64,000 bases of DNA, from NCBI GenBank assembly GCA_035772405.1, contig JAYKKM010000428.1, forward strand, positions 1,773,001-1,837,000, read 5' to 3'. Positions 10,700 through 21,414 of this stretch are shown here, in pieces. The notes beneath the pieces were generated by a model. The model had not been told where the DNA came from. It did no database searches and saw only the letters and a program-made list of their open reading frames with translations. Position numbers and translations under genes: made by a program. Positions within the stretch are counted from its first letter, which is position 1, and each line of letters begins with the position of its first letter. Source of the stretch: Chrysogorgia sp. JL179-B06 (lineage: Eukaryota > Cnidaria > Anthozoa > Scleralcyonacea > Chrysogorgiidae).

Positions 10700-10895
10700 A
10701 ATTAACAAATAGATTCCATTTTGCCGTTGTCTGTTCAGTTATAGATGCACAGATGACGTCAGAACATGGCAAGAATAAAAAAGTGAACCACGAGACGACA
10801 GTCGAGTGGTCACTGATGTTCTTTAATACCACGTTCTGACGTACTCTGTGTATCTATATAACTGAACAGACAACAAAAAATAGAATCTACTTGTT
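10700..10895. mobile_element. Foldback element (MITE-like)
   Basis: Inverted arms containing GTTGTCTGTTCAGTTATA and TATAACTGAACAGACAAC, extended by TGACGTCAGAAC/GTTCTGACGT, enclose about 70 bp. The sequence is non-coding and the family is unknown. Confidence 0.7.
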
Positions 10896-10903
10896 TTATA
10901 CAA

Positions 10904-11479
10904 TCAAAAACATCCCCAAAGGTTTATCAGATCTCGAAGGACAAACGTGTTCTCAGCCATGTGATCACCGCAGCGCTCCCCGTCCATTCTTGAAAGTTTA
11001 TCAGCTAAGTGTTTCAAGAACATTTGACATTCAATTCCCATTCCACCATTTGTGCCGAAAACCAGAGGTGTAAAGGTCCCCATTTCGATATCCCGTACTC
11101 GCTGTTGGTATTTCCTCTTCTTCTCATTCTCTTGCTCTTTGAAGATCGTTGGCGTAGGTTTGTTCTGGTTGCACTTGGAGTTAACATGCGTTACACGGAC
11201 GTCGAAGAATGCTATTACTCCTCGTAACCAGAACCCTCCTGCCTTTATGTCCAATCTTGCCTCGGGACTTGTGACAGCGGTTCTCAGATCGAATCGTTCA
11301 TTATCTAATGGTTGAAGATGTGGCTCCGCTTCGACATTCTTACACACCTTACTGATTAGCGAGGTTAGTAAGTCGCGAATACCATCATGCCTCTGGGCTA
11401 CGAAACCTCTGACGACACTACAGAGACTTTGGTAACTAATATTCCCCCACATTTTCTCCTTGATTTCAGAAGGGAGCAC
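10904..11479 (-). pseudogene. Non-LTR retrotransposon protein, C-terminal fragment
   Basis: The open frame of about 190 codons contains RHDGIRDLLTSLISKVCKNV, EARLDIKAGGFWLRG, FFDVRV and GTFTPLVFGTNGGMG. This pattern is repeatedly seen at the C-terminal end of non-LTR retrotransposon polyproteins in cnidarians and other invertebrates, a nuclease-like tail. The reverse transcriptase proper is missing upstream and the C-terminus goes out of frame, so this is a remnant. It shares orientation with the DNA-binding fragment at 11755-12033 and may be the other end of one internally deleted element. Confidence 0.7.
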
Positions 11480-11519
11480 ATTATAATCAGGTAGATTTGG
11501 TTGAATATGGCTTGAAATC

Positions 11520-11630
11520 TAATAGGAATAAATTTCCTATAGGATTTCCTATAGGAATTCCAATAGGAAACTTCAAATCCTATGCCAAAATCTAATAGGA
11601 ATTCCTATAGGAATTCCTATTGGATTTGTT
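11520..11630. repeat. Cluster of TTCCTATAGGAA palindromes
   Basis: Short palindromes of the type ATTCCTATAGGAAT occur at least four times in about 110 bp, together with variants lacking the centre. It lies between the two retrotransposon fragments. No function is assigned. Confidence 0.7.
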
Positions 11631-11754
11631 GGGGGGCTATTGCACGATCTTGATTTTCTCTTTGTTCGTCTATGCAAATATGTATGAGCTGCATGGCTTG
11701 TGCATGTATTAAGTTGTGTTTGCTCGTTCGCTTTGATGAGATTTATTTCTTCGT

Positions 11755-12033
11755 TTATTGCTTTCCGACGTTTTCCGCTTGGGCTGCCTTGTCTCTCAGG
11801 TTCTGGACTGAAAGGCCTAGCTGCTCGTGGCCTCTAATTTCTTCCCAGAGATTTTTCATTAGTTCCATTAAGCCAAGCTTACGTCCCTTCTTGTAACCCC
11901 TTGGGTCGTCCTTCTTTAACCATGTTTTAGCGGTCGATTTACATTGTAGTAAATCGGAAATCATCTGATTTGTCCAGTTTACACTGCACCTTCTTCCACG
12001 AGATGCTTCTGCCATGACCACGATATAATTCAC
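11755..12033 (-). pseudogene. Retrotransposon N-terminal DNA-binding-like fragment
   Basis: The frame from the ATG at 12015 encodes NWTNQMISDLLQCK, GYKKGRKLGLMELMKNLWEE and LGLSVQNLRDKAAQAE. This matches my memory of a Myb/SANT-like leader domain in invertebrate non-LTR retrotransposon polyproteins (W T..M..DLL..K ... QNLRD.AA). The following reverse transcriptase is absent. The fragment lies 275 bp upstream of the C-terminal fragment in the same orientation. Confidence 0.6.
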
Positions 12034-12763
12034 ATGATTTTACAAATGTACATTGAACATTTAAAAAATGTTTGTTTGATTTGTTTCATAGGCACTTTAA
12101 CCACAGCCTGGAGTATCAGCATATGAATTCTCCTTATTGGTCTCATTTCTTGGGGGTGTTCTAGCATGGGTAACCAAGCTGATTTTCATTTGTGTTTACA
12201 TGAGGAGGGAGCTAGCTAGCCTGCCTACCCAGGCTGGTGTGTTTACCGAGCTAACTGCAATTATTTTCCCACAACCTGAAATCACGTTTTTACGAGTACG
12301 TTTTCAATTTTTAACCAACACATGAACAAAAACAAGTTCGGTCAAGACAAACTTTGTCTCGTGTACTGAGCTTTGACTTGCTAGCCCGGGTAGGCGGGCC
12401 AGCCCGGTCAATCGCGTTTATATGGGAAATACCCAGACCGGGTAAGCGAGATCCCGGTCACACAAAGCGAGATTTCGGCTAGCAGGGCTGGCCCGGCTCT
12501 CATATAAACGCCACAATCTTGGCAAAACGGGCCAGACGGCGGGCACCCATGCCTCCATATAAACACCCCCTTATAGTACTAGTTAGAAGAAGTTGTTTTA
12601 AAAACATGTCAGTTTACCTTTGATGATCATTTCCTTTATTCTCATTACCTCTATATGCTTAGTTAAATAACCATTGATATTATTAGGAGAAGTTACATGT
12701 TGATCACCACTGGGGTAAAGGGTGAAAAGAAAATACCTCCCAATTATAAGTGGCCTGGATATA

Positions 12764-13403
12764 ATGTATCAGTCAAATCCAACCATGCCCATCCCCCCGG
12801 GACACCATCGGGCATTTGATATGTTGACCAATCACGGGGGAATTTGAACCCAAACCTTTGCTCGGGGGAATACAGTAATCTGAGCCTCGTTCCCTTTGGG
12901 CAGCACCAAAAGGTAGTGGGGGGCAGGTGCAATTGAATTGCCACTCCTCCATTAAGCATTGCTAGCTATAATATAGTGGTCAGTGATCACTGCTTGACTT
13001 GCCAAAGTTAAGCACCGTAACCCAGCTCTGGTACACTAACTGGATGGGTTACCACCTTTTACCAATCAAAGATTAAGGGTTACCAATCAAAGATTAAGTC
13101 TACAGTCTACAGTAGACATATTTAGCAGAATGACATACTTAGGAGGTAAAGGTCAGTTAACACCTGCCTTGTAAATATTATTTATATAATAATTTGATAT
13201 TTGAAAACACTGAAAATTTCTGTTATTGCTTTCATGTTTCCCGGGGCCGGGGATTTGCCACAGATTTTTTGCCCCACCATGGGGCATTTGCACCTGCATT
13301 TCATCCCCACTGTGGGGAATTAGCAGCATTTTTGGAAAAAAATGTCAAATGCCTGGGGGTAGGCCCAGGGGGAATGGGCATACTTGCATTTGACTGATAC
13401 ATA
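12764..13403. mobile_element. Foldback element with ATGTATCAGTCAAAT ends
   Basis: The inverted repeats ATGTATCAGTCAAATCCAAC and the mirrored TTGCATTTGACTGATACAT bound 640 bp. The arms also share CATGCCCATNCCCCC. Inside is a 5S-rRNA-like sequence (12975-13060). There is no coding capacity. Confidence 0.75.
12975..13060 (+). pseudogene. 5S rRNA-like fragment
   Basis: CAAAGTTAAGCA followed by CTCTGGTACACTAACTGGAT and GGGTTACCACC parallels the A box, intermediate element and C box of 5S rRNA in order and spacing, with substitutions. It may be the head of a SINE3-type element or a 5S pseudogene, lying inside the foldback at 12764-13403. Confidence 0.45.
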
Positions 13404-13826
13404 ACCCTGCACCTTCGCATTATCACCTTTTATAATAAAAATAACAAAAAATCAAAATATAAATCATCAGCACTATGCTAAAACAAAAACACTGATGATA
13501 TTTTAATCCTGATGATCATTCAAATAATCATCAGGGTTAATTTAGTGCTTGTCACCATATTTTCCTCAAAATCCACTTTGTGCTTATAAGAATTAGTACC
13601 AAAATAGTTTTTCTATTATTTTTCTGTTTATATATACCATGAGTTATAAGCCCCCCACCTATTTATAAGCCACACAGTTATATGCCCATTCAAAACCCCT
13701 AACAAATTAGTTGTATACCTGAGGGCTTCTACAGTATTCAAATAGCAGAAATGGTGGATGTGACCCTCTTAAAACTCTGGATGAGCCAATAATCAAAAAT
13801 TAATTGGCAACTTTCAAGGTTATTGG

Positions 13827-14581
13827 TGGGGATGAGCCGATCGAGAAAAATCCAATTTACCGATCCGATAAATTCCGATCCGATTTATGACCTGATCAGC
13901 CGATTTATCGGTGGTTACTGATTTTGGTCACCACAAATTCTTAACAGTTGAATTGGGGGCCAAACTTCACTTTCACATTGAACGAGCCATTTTACGTATT
14001 ACCAACCGCAAGCAGACTAACACCGTCACTGATGCAAATGTGATGTTAACTTTTAGGCTTCATATTTGCGTCAGTTTGAAGGGTGGATAAGCTGGGGGTG
14101 TCAATCCAATCTGACTATCTGAGACTGTTGCTCGCATGTCTTTGGCTTTTAAAATACATTCAACTATACAATCGCGTAATTTTAGTTAGAAAAAACAAAC
14201 TTGTAACGTTCTAGTTCCAGAAGATATTGTATATATTATTGGGCAAAGATGATGTGTCTGTAACCAACTGCATGACAAAGTTTAAGCTATGAAGTAGGAA
14301 TGATGGAAGTCTGAAACAAAAAATGTTTCACCTGTAAAGAGAAATATGTCATGTGCCATATAAAATTCATTGAGGAAGAGTATCCGTGTTATAAACAAGT
14401 TGGCAGTTTTCTTGACGCGACAAACAAAAGGAAATATCACGAAGAAAAAATATAAAAGTAGAAAAGCGAGAATGACATTTATCGGGACCGCCGATATATG
14501 TTGACGCAATCTGCCTATAACTGATCAGCCTGAATATTATCGGCTTCTACTGATTAATTTCCAATTATCGGCTCATCCCTA
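13827..14581. mobile_element. hAT-like element with perfect 8-bp target duplication
   Basis: TGGGGATGAGCCGAT at the left and ATCGGCTCATCCCTA at the right form the terminal repeats. GTTATTGG flanks both ends exactly (13819-13826 and 14582-14589). Internal GATCCGAT/CGATTTAT motifs repeat. A truncated relative starting TAGAGATGAGCCGATTACG lies at about 49616. No transposase. Confidence 0.85.
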
Positions 14582-14589
14582 GTTATTGG

Positions 14590-16380
14590 CCGATAACAAT
14601 TAAGAGTATGCTGGTTTTTCTACTTGTGATCTTTCCTTTTGTCTGTCAAAAAAATCTGCAACTTGTTTATAAGACAGATTCTGTTCCAGAATAAACTATC
14701 CAATTTGATATGCACCTGTATCAGGTTTAACATGAAATACTAGTTGAAACATTATATAGCCATTTACTGATTTCAAAATATATTTATTACTATACCAAAT
14801 TCAATCTTCGTCTATCGTAAAGACATTTCTGTTAGACTGTTACTGATCTACAGCTATACACTTATGTTTTGCTAACTTTTTGCCCCAAATTCAAGTGTTA
14901 AAAATTCCTGCTGACGAATATCGGTAACTAAACCACCAATGTATCGACCGATAAGCCAATCTAGCATTGGAATAAAAGCTTTCACAAAAAACATATTGAC
15001 ATAGTTGTAGGGATAACAGATTTTTAAAGTTGTGCATTGCTTCTACTAACTGTGAATAACTATAGCAGCACTGAACCATGGACCTTTTAAAATGCATTAT
15101 TGAACAACATAAATCTTACATGCTTTTGTTATTTTAGCAAAGTCGCCCTTCTTAGCATGCAAATGGCACAAACAAAAAGATAAAATGGACACTTCTAGGG
15201 TCTAGAAATCTTTCAAATTTCAAATCAAGATGAAACAGATTAGTTTTGTGAATTAGGTTGGGTGCATGTGTGGTCATATTACTTAATAACATATTCTGTT
15301 AACAAATCAATGAACCTTGGCTCTGCAAAAAACTCATAATCTTTAACATATGATGAATAATACTTCTTACCCAATCATTTCATTTTGAGGTTACCAAGAG
15401 TCAAATTAATTAGCATAATAAGAATTATGGCTAGATTGATAAACGTTATTGGATTTTGTTGATGCATGGTTGTAAGAAAATCCTATGTAAAGGTGTTTTA
15501 GAATTTAACTTGATGCAAGTCAAAAAGTAGTGTTTTCCTTTTAAGAAAGATGATAAAGCAATGTTCATATTTTGCTAAAATTAACACAAGCATATTGGGA
15601 GTAATTAAATCTTCAGTGTCTAGCTGATACACAGCCTTGACACTTAATTAGGCGACAGCCTGACCCAGCTAATATGACTTGTAAATTTCAAACGAGCCAA
15701 ATATGTATATGAGATTTCATTCCCCAATTTTACCAGTAATTACTTTATTCGAAAAACGTGAAAGATTTATTAAATAATTATATTTGAATCTTCACAAAAT
15801 ATCCTGTTTGGTAAGCGAATACGCTTTGATGATTTAAAATAAAAATAATAGCAATAATAACAAAAATCAAACATATTGAAAATTGATGACAACATTTTTT
15901 AGTGTACGATATTGACTTTCGAGCAATTTTGATACCTTATGTCAAACACAAGACTGACTATAATGCACAGAATAATACGATTTCACACAGTTTTACATCT
16001 GCGGCCCAAGACGTGGGGAAAATAGGATTTTGCAAAGATGTTCAGCCAGGCGAGAGTGCGAGACGAGCAATAATTGCGCTGCCTATAAAATATAACTTAA
16101 TGCATAAAATATGTTTGGATATTAAATTAAACGCTCTCGTCTCCAAGTAAGCCTTAAAACAGGCAGTTTATATATACGGGTTGTTTGAATAAAAAGGGGA
16201 AATTGAACAATATTCTATTGGTTCCAGCTAAGCTGTGTTGCAAGACATGGTTTACAGTTTCTGTGCTTATTATAATAAAGCAAGGTCGCTTTTATTTCTT
16301 GACAATATATAGTCAACAGCTTCCTAAAAGCATTCCGCTGTGAAGATCCTACTGCACATATATCGGGCATTTAAACTTAC
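14590..16380. other. Intron 1 of adenylyl cyclase, 5' part
   Basis: AT-rich intronic DNA between the hAT-like element and exon 1. I found no additional exon with consistent splice phase, and none is needed because exon 1 and exon 2 join directly in the protein. The open frame at 15902-16150 has no recognisable features. Confidence 0.6.
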
Positions 16381-17256
16381 CATTCGGTATAGTTGATCAT
16401 CATGAGCTAGGTCTCTTGCTGAACATACCAAATGCACTGTGGCTACACCACATCCACCAAACACAGCAAGTCGCATTCGAACAGGAAGCAGAGTATAGGT
16501 CAAATAAATAAAAAATATACACAGCCACACTCCATCGGCCGCTGAACTGGTCGGGCGGAGTAGGAAATCGACGAGGACAAAACAGCAAGAGAGGAGAAGC
16601 ATTGTATACGCTGATATTCGAAGATGTTTCTGTGTTGAATTCGAACGATTTATGGCAATCAGAATTCCAATATATAGAAGAAAAAATAGCGGAAAGAACA
16701 GACCTTTCAACCAGAAAGGGCTCTTCGCTCCTCCTTCCACTCCAAAATGAAGTCCAAACAAGACAGCCAGTAAAATAAATATTAAAAACGTTATCCAGTT
16801 CATAAATTTCTGGTTTAAACGAAAGAAGTAACGCTGATAGAGGAGTTCCAGTTTGTCTGATTCGAAGCGCTTCGATTGAAAGATTTTATTAATAATATCT
16901 GTGAACGAGTGGCTTCGTCGAATTGTGTTATTACAGTACACATCCAAATTACTCGGTTTCATTTCGGTTTCTCCAGACAAAATATTACCTTTCTCTACCT
17001 CAGACACACCGACCTCGACAGACTTCAGTTTTATTTCCGATCGAGTCTTGTCCTGCTCCTTTACTAAACGACTATTTGAGCCTTCTCCTTCACTTTCAAT
17101 ATTATGATTAAGTTTGGGGTTTGCTTCATTGTTTTCATCGATTTCTATTCCATGATCTTCTTCATTCCAACAAGATCTTGTCTTATCGTCAACCATTTCG
17201 TTAGCGTCTGGACTCACCGAGTTTAATCTTCTTGGTCCTTTTGTCTGTTTTGTCAT
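16381..17256 (-). CDS. Adenylyl cyclase (ADCY5/6 class) exon 1, N-terminus and first membrane cassette
   Basis: The first in-frame ATG after an upstream stop is at 17256. An open frame extends 24 bases further up but without ATG. The exon encodes 292 residues: a polar, charged N-terminal region of about 115 residues, then FESDKLELLYQRYFFRLNQK, a signature of ADCY5/6, followed by hydrophobic helices from about residue 150 to the end, including YTLLPVRMRLAV. It ends QLYRM before a GTAAGT donor. The product is an integral plasma-membrane enzyme that converts ATP to cAMP; ADCY5/6 are known to be inhibited by Gi and calcium. Intron 1 (16380-9523) is almost 7 kb. Assignment to ADCY5/6 rather than other classes rests on the N-terminal signature and on phase-consistent C1 exons. 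Confidence 0.93.
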
Positions 17257-17280
17257 TCCCGAAACGAACTTCGCTTTCAA

Positions 17281-19485
17281 ATATTCACCTTTGATAAAAC
17301 ACCTGGTTGGTGAACGATATTAATTGTTGATGTTAATACGAATTATGTTCACGCCTTCTATGTTACCATATGAATAAAAAAACGACTTGAATTTGAAAAC
17401 CACCATAATACTTCAGCATGCTGCTTTCAAATTTCTCCTGCTTCCAATACTTTCCAATAAAATTTAGCAACAATGCATGTCTACATATCCTCTTGGCCAC
17501 TGTTTATAAATGCCGCCATTGATATCACTTTATGCTCTGCCAACTGCAATTCACATCAACTTTTGTAAACTATACTTCTAATATCCTTCTATCAACACGT
17601 TCGCAGACTTTCCAATCACATTCATGTTGATATGGCGGGCTATTATATTTTCCTTTCATGCAAGTTACTGTTATAGATTTTTATTACACCACGTGATACG
17701 TCGACAAGGCAACGTAAATACATTCGTTGACAACTGCCGCTGGAGACAATATATGCTTTCAGCTCTCAACTGCACCTGCAGGAACTGTTTAGTTATAAAA
17801 ACATTTCTCTCGACGGAAACAACTGTGGCTTTTTTAAAACATCTTCGTAATCTTCGGGGTTGCTTTTGCCGTTTGCGTTTAACAAGTTGCTCGGATATTT
17901 TAAGGAACGTAATTAAGCGACATTAATCCATGCTGTATTGACAGAAGATGGGAAGATAAAAATATCGTCTTCGCATTTTTGATGTTTATCAACCAGTGCA
18001 TATTTAATATCAAGGCTCCTTTACTCTTTCAATTATTTATCAAGTTGCACAATCGTCATTCATAGAGCTTTTCGCGATCGCGACTCAAGTCTCAAACTTT
18101 TGATAATGATTATGCTTGTGATCAGAGATTATGTTTGGATATTAAAAGTCTGTAGGGAGATAAAAACTAGAGATATTATAAAAACCTCGATAAAAACAGT
18201 GCTGAAAAAATACTAGACTAGATAAAACGGGGATGGTTGGCGATAAATGTTTAAAATTAATATTATTGAAACAGATATTATTAATCTCTTCGTATTTCGA
18301 ATTCACTAGTATAAAGTTGTGTATTTTCAAAGAACTAACATTATGCTTAGCTTTTCGTGGAGTAATTTGAGCCACGAGCGGCGAATCTGTCGCTGGTTAG
18401 GAATTAGTTTCTGCGATGAAATTCATATAAATTCCGAACGTCTTGCCAATGTGACGAATAAAATGTTTTAAAGTTGATTTTGTAAATAGAAAAAAAAATA
18501 TCAAGCTTTTGATGTCCGAAAGTTAAAACGAGTCCGATCTTCAGCGCTAAAAGTTGTTTGCACATGTGGGTGTGGCAAAGTGCTGGCGGTTCGAGCTTTG
18601 ACCGCGGCTGCGGCTTTTCTCGGATTTTTTCCCCGATTTTTCTCCTTTCTCCAATTGTCGAGTAATTTCTTTTGTTTTCAAAAATTTTTAAGTTCCCAAT
18701 GGAACTATTACTGTAATTACCAAAACTAACTTATTTACATATAGCGAGGGGTTGCTGCGTACACGTATTTCGAGTTTAACTCTGAATAATTATAGCTAAA
18801 TATTATTGATTTAGTAGGCACGCGGTGCAGCTATAGTTCTAGTTCAGTTCGGACAAAAGTAACTAGTTCCTGATCGTATCCTTGAGACCATATGCCGACC
18901 TCACTTTTTTGGGAGGCGTGGGGTTCTTAAAATCGTAATTAATCATGATCAAAATTATACAAAACAGTCGTGAACGCGTTGTACTTCCAAATGAAAACAA
19001 AATTGAAATACACTTAACTGGGTTTTTCTGAAATTTTATAATGAGCAGAACCTGATCGTAAACCCTATATGTCTACATGAATGTTCAAATTACATTTCTT
19101 GGAACAGTCCAATTCGATTCTGTAAAAGATATCGCAATTTCATCATTTGCCGCCCCTTCTTTTTACAACGTAGATGTGCAATTAAAGTGACTCATTAGAA
19201 TATGAATAGAATTTTGCTTCTGAATATGATAATCGGCCGCCACTTATGCAACGTAATTTCCCCAGCACTCATGATGTGATCATTAGAATACAAATAGGAT
19301 AATTTTGTTTCATTAAATTGATCCCAGTCGTTCCACTAGACGACGGAAATACCATCGGCATCGCTGAGTTCGTCCTCACTACAGCCAATTGCCTCTTGGC
19401 GTTTGCTATATATTAGAACAACGAACTTGTCGTGGCATGGTAACAAATTAAACTTAAATATAGCTTTGATCAACGTATATATACC
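17281..19485. other. Intergenic DNA upstream of the adenylyl cyclase gene
   Basis: No exon or mobile-element protein is recognised. The first few hundred bases presumably hold 5' UTR and promoter of the cyclase gene, but I see no distinctive promoter element to localise it. Confidence 0.5.
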
Positions 19486-20061
19486 ATGGTGATTGGTAAT
19501 AACCTTAGAACCAAAGCTGATATATATTATATATATAAAAACGTAGAGTGCTGCGTAGACAGTGTTTTACAAAATGATCCTGAGACGTCAGCCATTTTTA
19601 CCGATAACCCTTTGGTATCTTTTCGCCGTAATAAAAACATTCGTGATTCCTTAGCACCAGCGGGAACATTTTCTTGCGGCCGTTCTCGCTGCAACACATG
19701 CCCTTTTCTCAATCCCACCAAATTCAACCACACAATCCGTCATAATTTTTCATGCACGTCCACCAACATCATTTATTGCATTTCTTGCGATAAGTGCCCT
19801 AAAATCTACATCGGTGAAACTGGGCGACGCCTTTCAGACAGGTTTGCTGAACATCTTCGTTCCGTGAGGAACAACGATGTTGACAAACCTGTAGCCCGCC
19901 ATTTCAACAGCTCTAACCATTTGGTTTCAGACATGAAAGTCTGTGCCATCCTTCCCATCTCAGGTGGTAACGACAACCGCAAACGGCAAGAGAAGCGTCT
20001 CATTTTTAAACTTGGCACCACACACCTCAAGGTCTTAAACGAACGTTTTTCTTTTATTTAA
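19486..20061 (+). CDS. Penelope-like element GIY-YIG endonuclease domain (5'-truncated element)
   Basis: The open frame of 191 codons has a cysteine-rich zinc-binding linker (FSCGRSRCNTCPF, then FSCTST) followed by IIYCISCDKCPKIYIGETGR, the GIY-YIG core, then RFAEHLRSVRN, ARHFNSSNH and a final ERFSFI. This is the usual C-terminal module of Penelope-like retroelements. The reverse transcriptase is missing: the first part of the frame runs through the element's own terminal sequence (GTAGAGTGCTGCGTAGACAG), so the start codon at 19486 is probably fortuitous. Downstream, at 20365-20460, is the terminal repeat with the hammerhead-like core. Confidence 0.85.
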   Translation: MVIGNNLRTKADIYYIYKNVECCVDSVLQNDPETSAIFTDNPLVSFRRNKNIRDSLAPAGTFSCGRSRCNTCPFLNPTKFNHTIRHNFSCTSTNIIYCISCDKCPKIYIGETGRRLSDRFAEHLRSVRNNDVDKPVARHFNSSNHLVSDMKVCAILPISGGNDNRKRQEKRLIFKLGTTHLKVLNERFSFI

Positions 20062-20364
20062 TTTCCTACAAGTTTTTCGTTATTTTAGTTTACTTGGAAC
20101 CTTTGTATTATTAGCTTATTCACTTTCATTCCTTTTCAAGTTTTTGTTTCTTACTGCTTTACTATCGCCTAATCCCCTTAATATCGCCCTCTGATCGACT
20201 TTAAAAATAGCAAATGATTTAACTTTGCGCATCTCATTAATTATTAGCTTCCAACCTCGTTCCCAGGGCCTTATCTCCGCTCGCCGCCCATTTGTAGCCA
20301 TACTTTCTACTTGTGACACCCTTTTGGCATATATATATAAGCCCTATTTATTTTATTTTATTTC

Positions 20365-20565
<201 letters not shown>

Positions 20566-20932
20566 ACTTATTGGATTCCTCTGAGCCCAATATTACAAAA
20601 TATTTAAGTCGAGAATTCAATATTGGGTGAGGCCGAAGGTCGACCCTAATATTGCAAATCGAGACTTAAATATTTTGTAATATTGGGCGAAGATGAATGC
20701 AATATATAGGTGTTTTATTATATCGAACAAAATATTTTAACACAAAGATGTTTCTCGGCACGTAAACAGTCAAAAGGTTGCTGGTAATAAAAGCTCGAAA
20801 AACCATCACGTTCCGCGAGAAAGAACTTCAACCAATGGAAATTCGATTTAGATAAAAGGCACGCGACATGACGTTGCTTTGCACGTGAACAGCCCGTAAA
20901 CAGTCCAAAGGTTGCTGCCCAATATGTAGCTG

Positions 20933-21050
<118 letters not shown>

Positions 21051-21202
21051 TATGCTCGATCACTTAGGTATCTAATATTATGGTGAGTTAGTTTCCAAGT
21101 GATATGGGATCCCACTTGGGGATTAATGTCGTGCAGGGATTTCAGCTAGGTGTATATACCGTCTGACTTTTTATACGGAGATGTTCTTTGATTCTTGAAC
21201 CA

Positions 21203-21414
21203 ATAGACCTTACTCATTATGATGTATGAATCTATTAGTGACTACTACTACAATAATTCCTTGCGAGATTTCCTTTATCATGTTAATGTTAAACTCCCTC
21301 TGGGAGACGGAAAACAATTGCTCAACTTAACATCACAAAAGGATATACCGAAAAGGATTTTGGTTGTAGTAGTCACTTATTCATTCGTCATAATGCATGG
21401 GTAAGGTCTATTGT
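21203..21414. mobile_element. Short foldback MITE
   Basis: Inverted ends CAATAGACCTTACTCATTAT and ATAATGCATGGGTAAGGTCTATTG, with a second paired block (AGTGACTACTAC/GTAGTAGTCACT), enclose about 110 bp. No protein. Confidence 0.75.

Noticed and set aside
17624..17926. 100-codon plus-strand frame upstream of the adenylyl cyclase gene
   Set aside because: Cysteine-containing but without any known spacing or neighbouring exon; compatible with chance.
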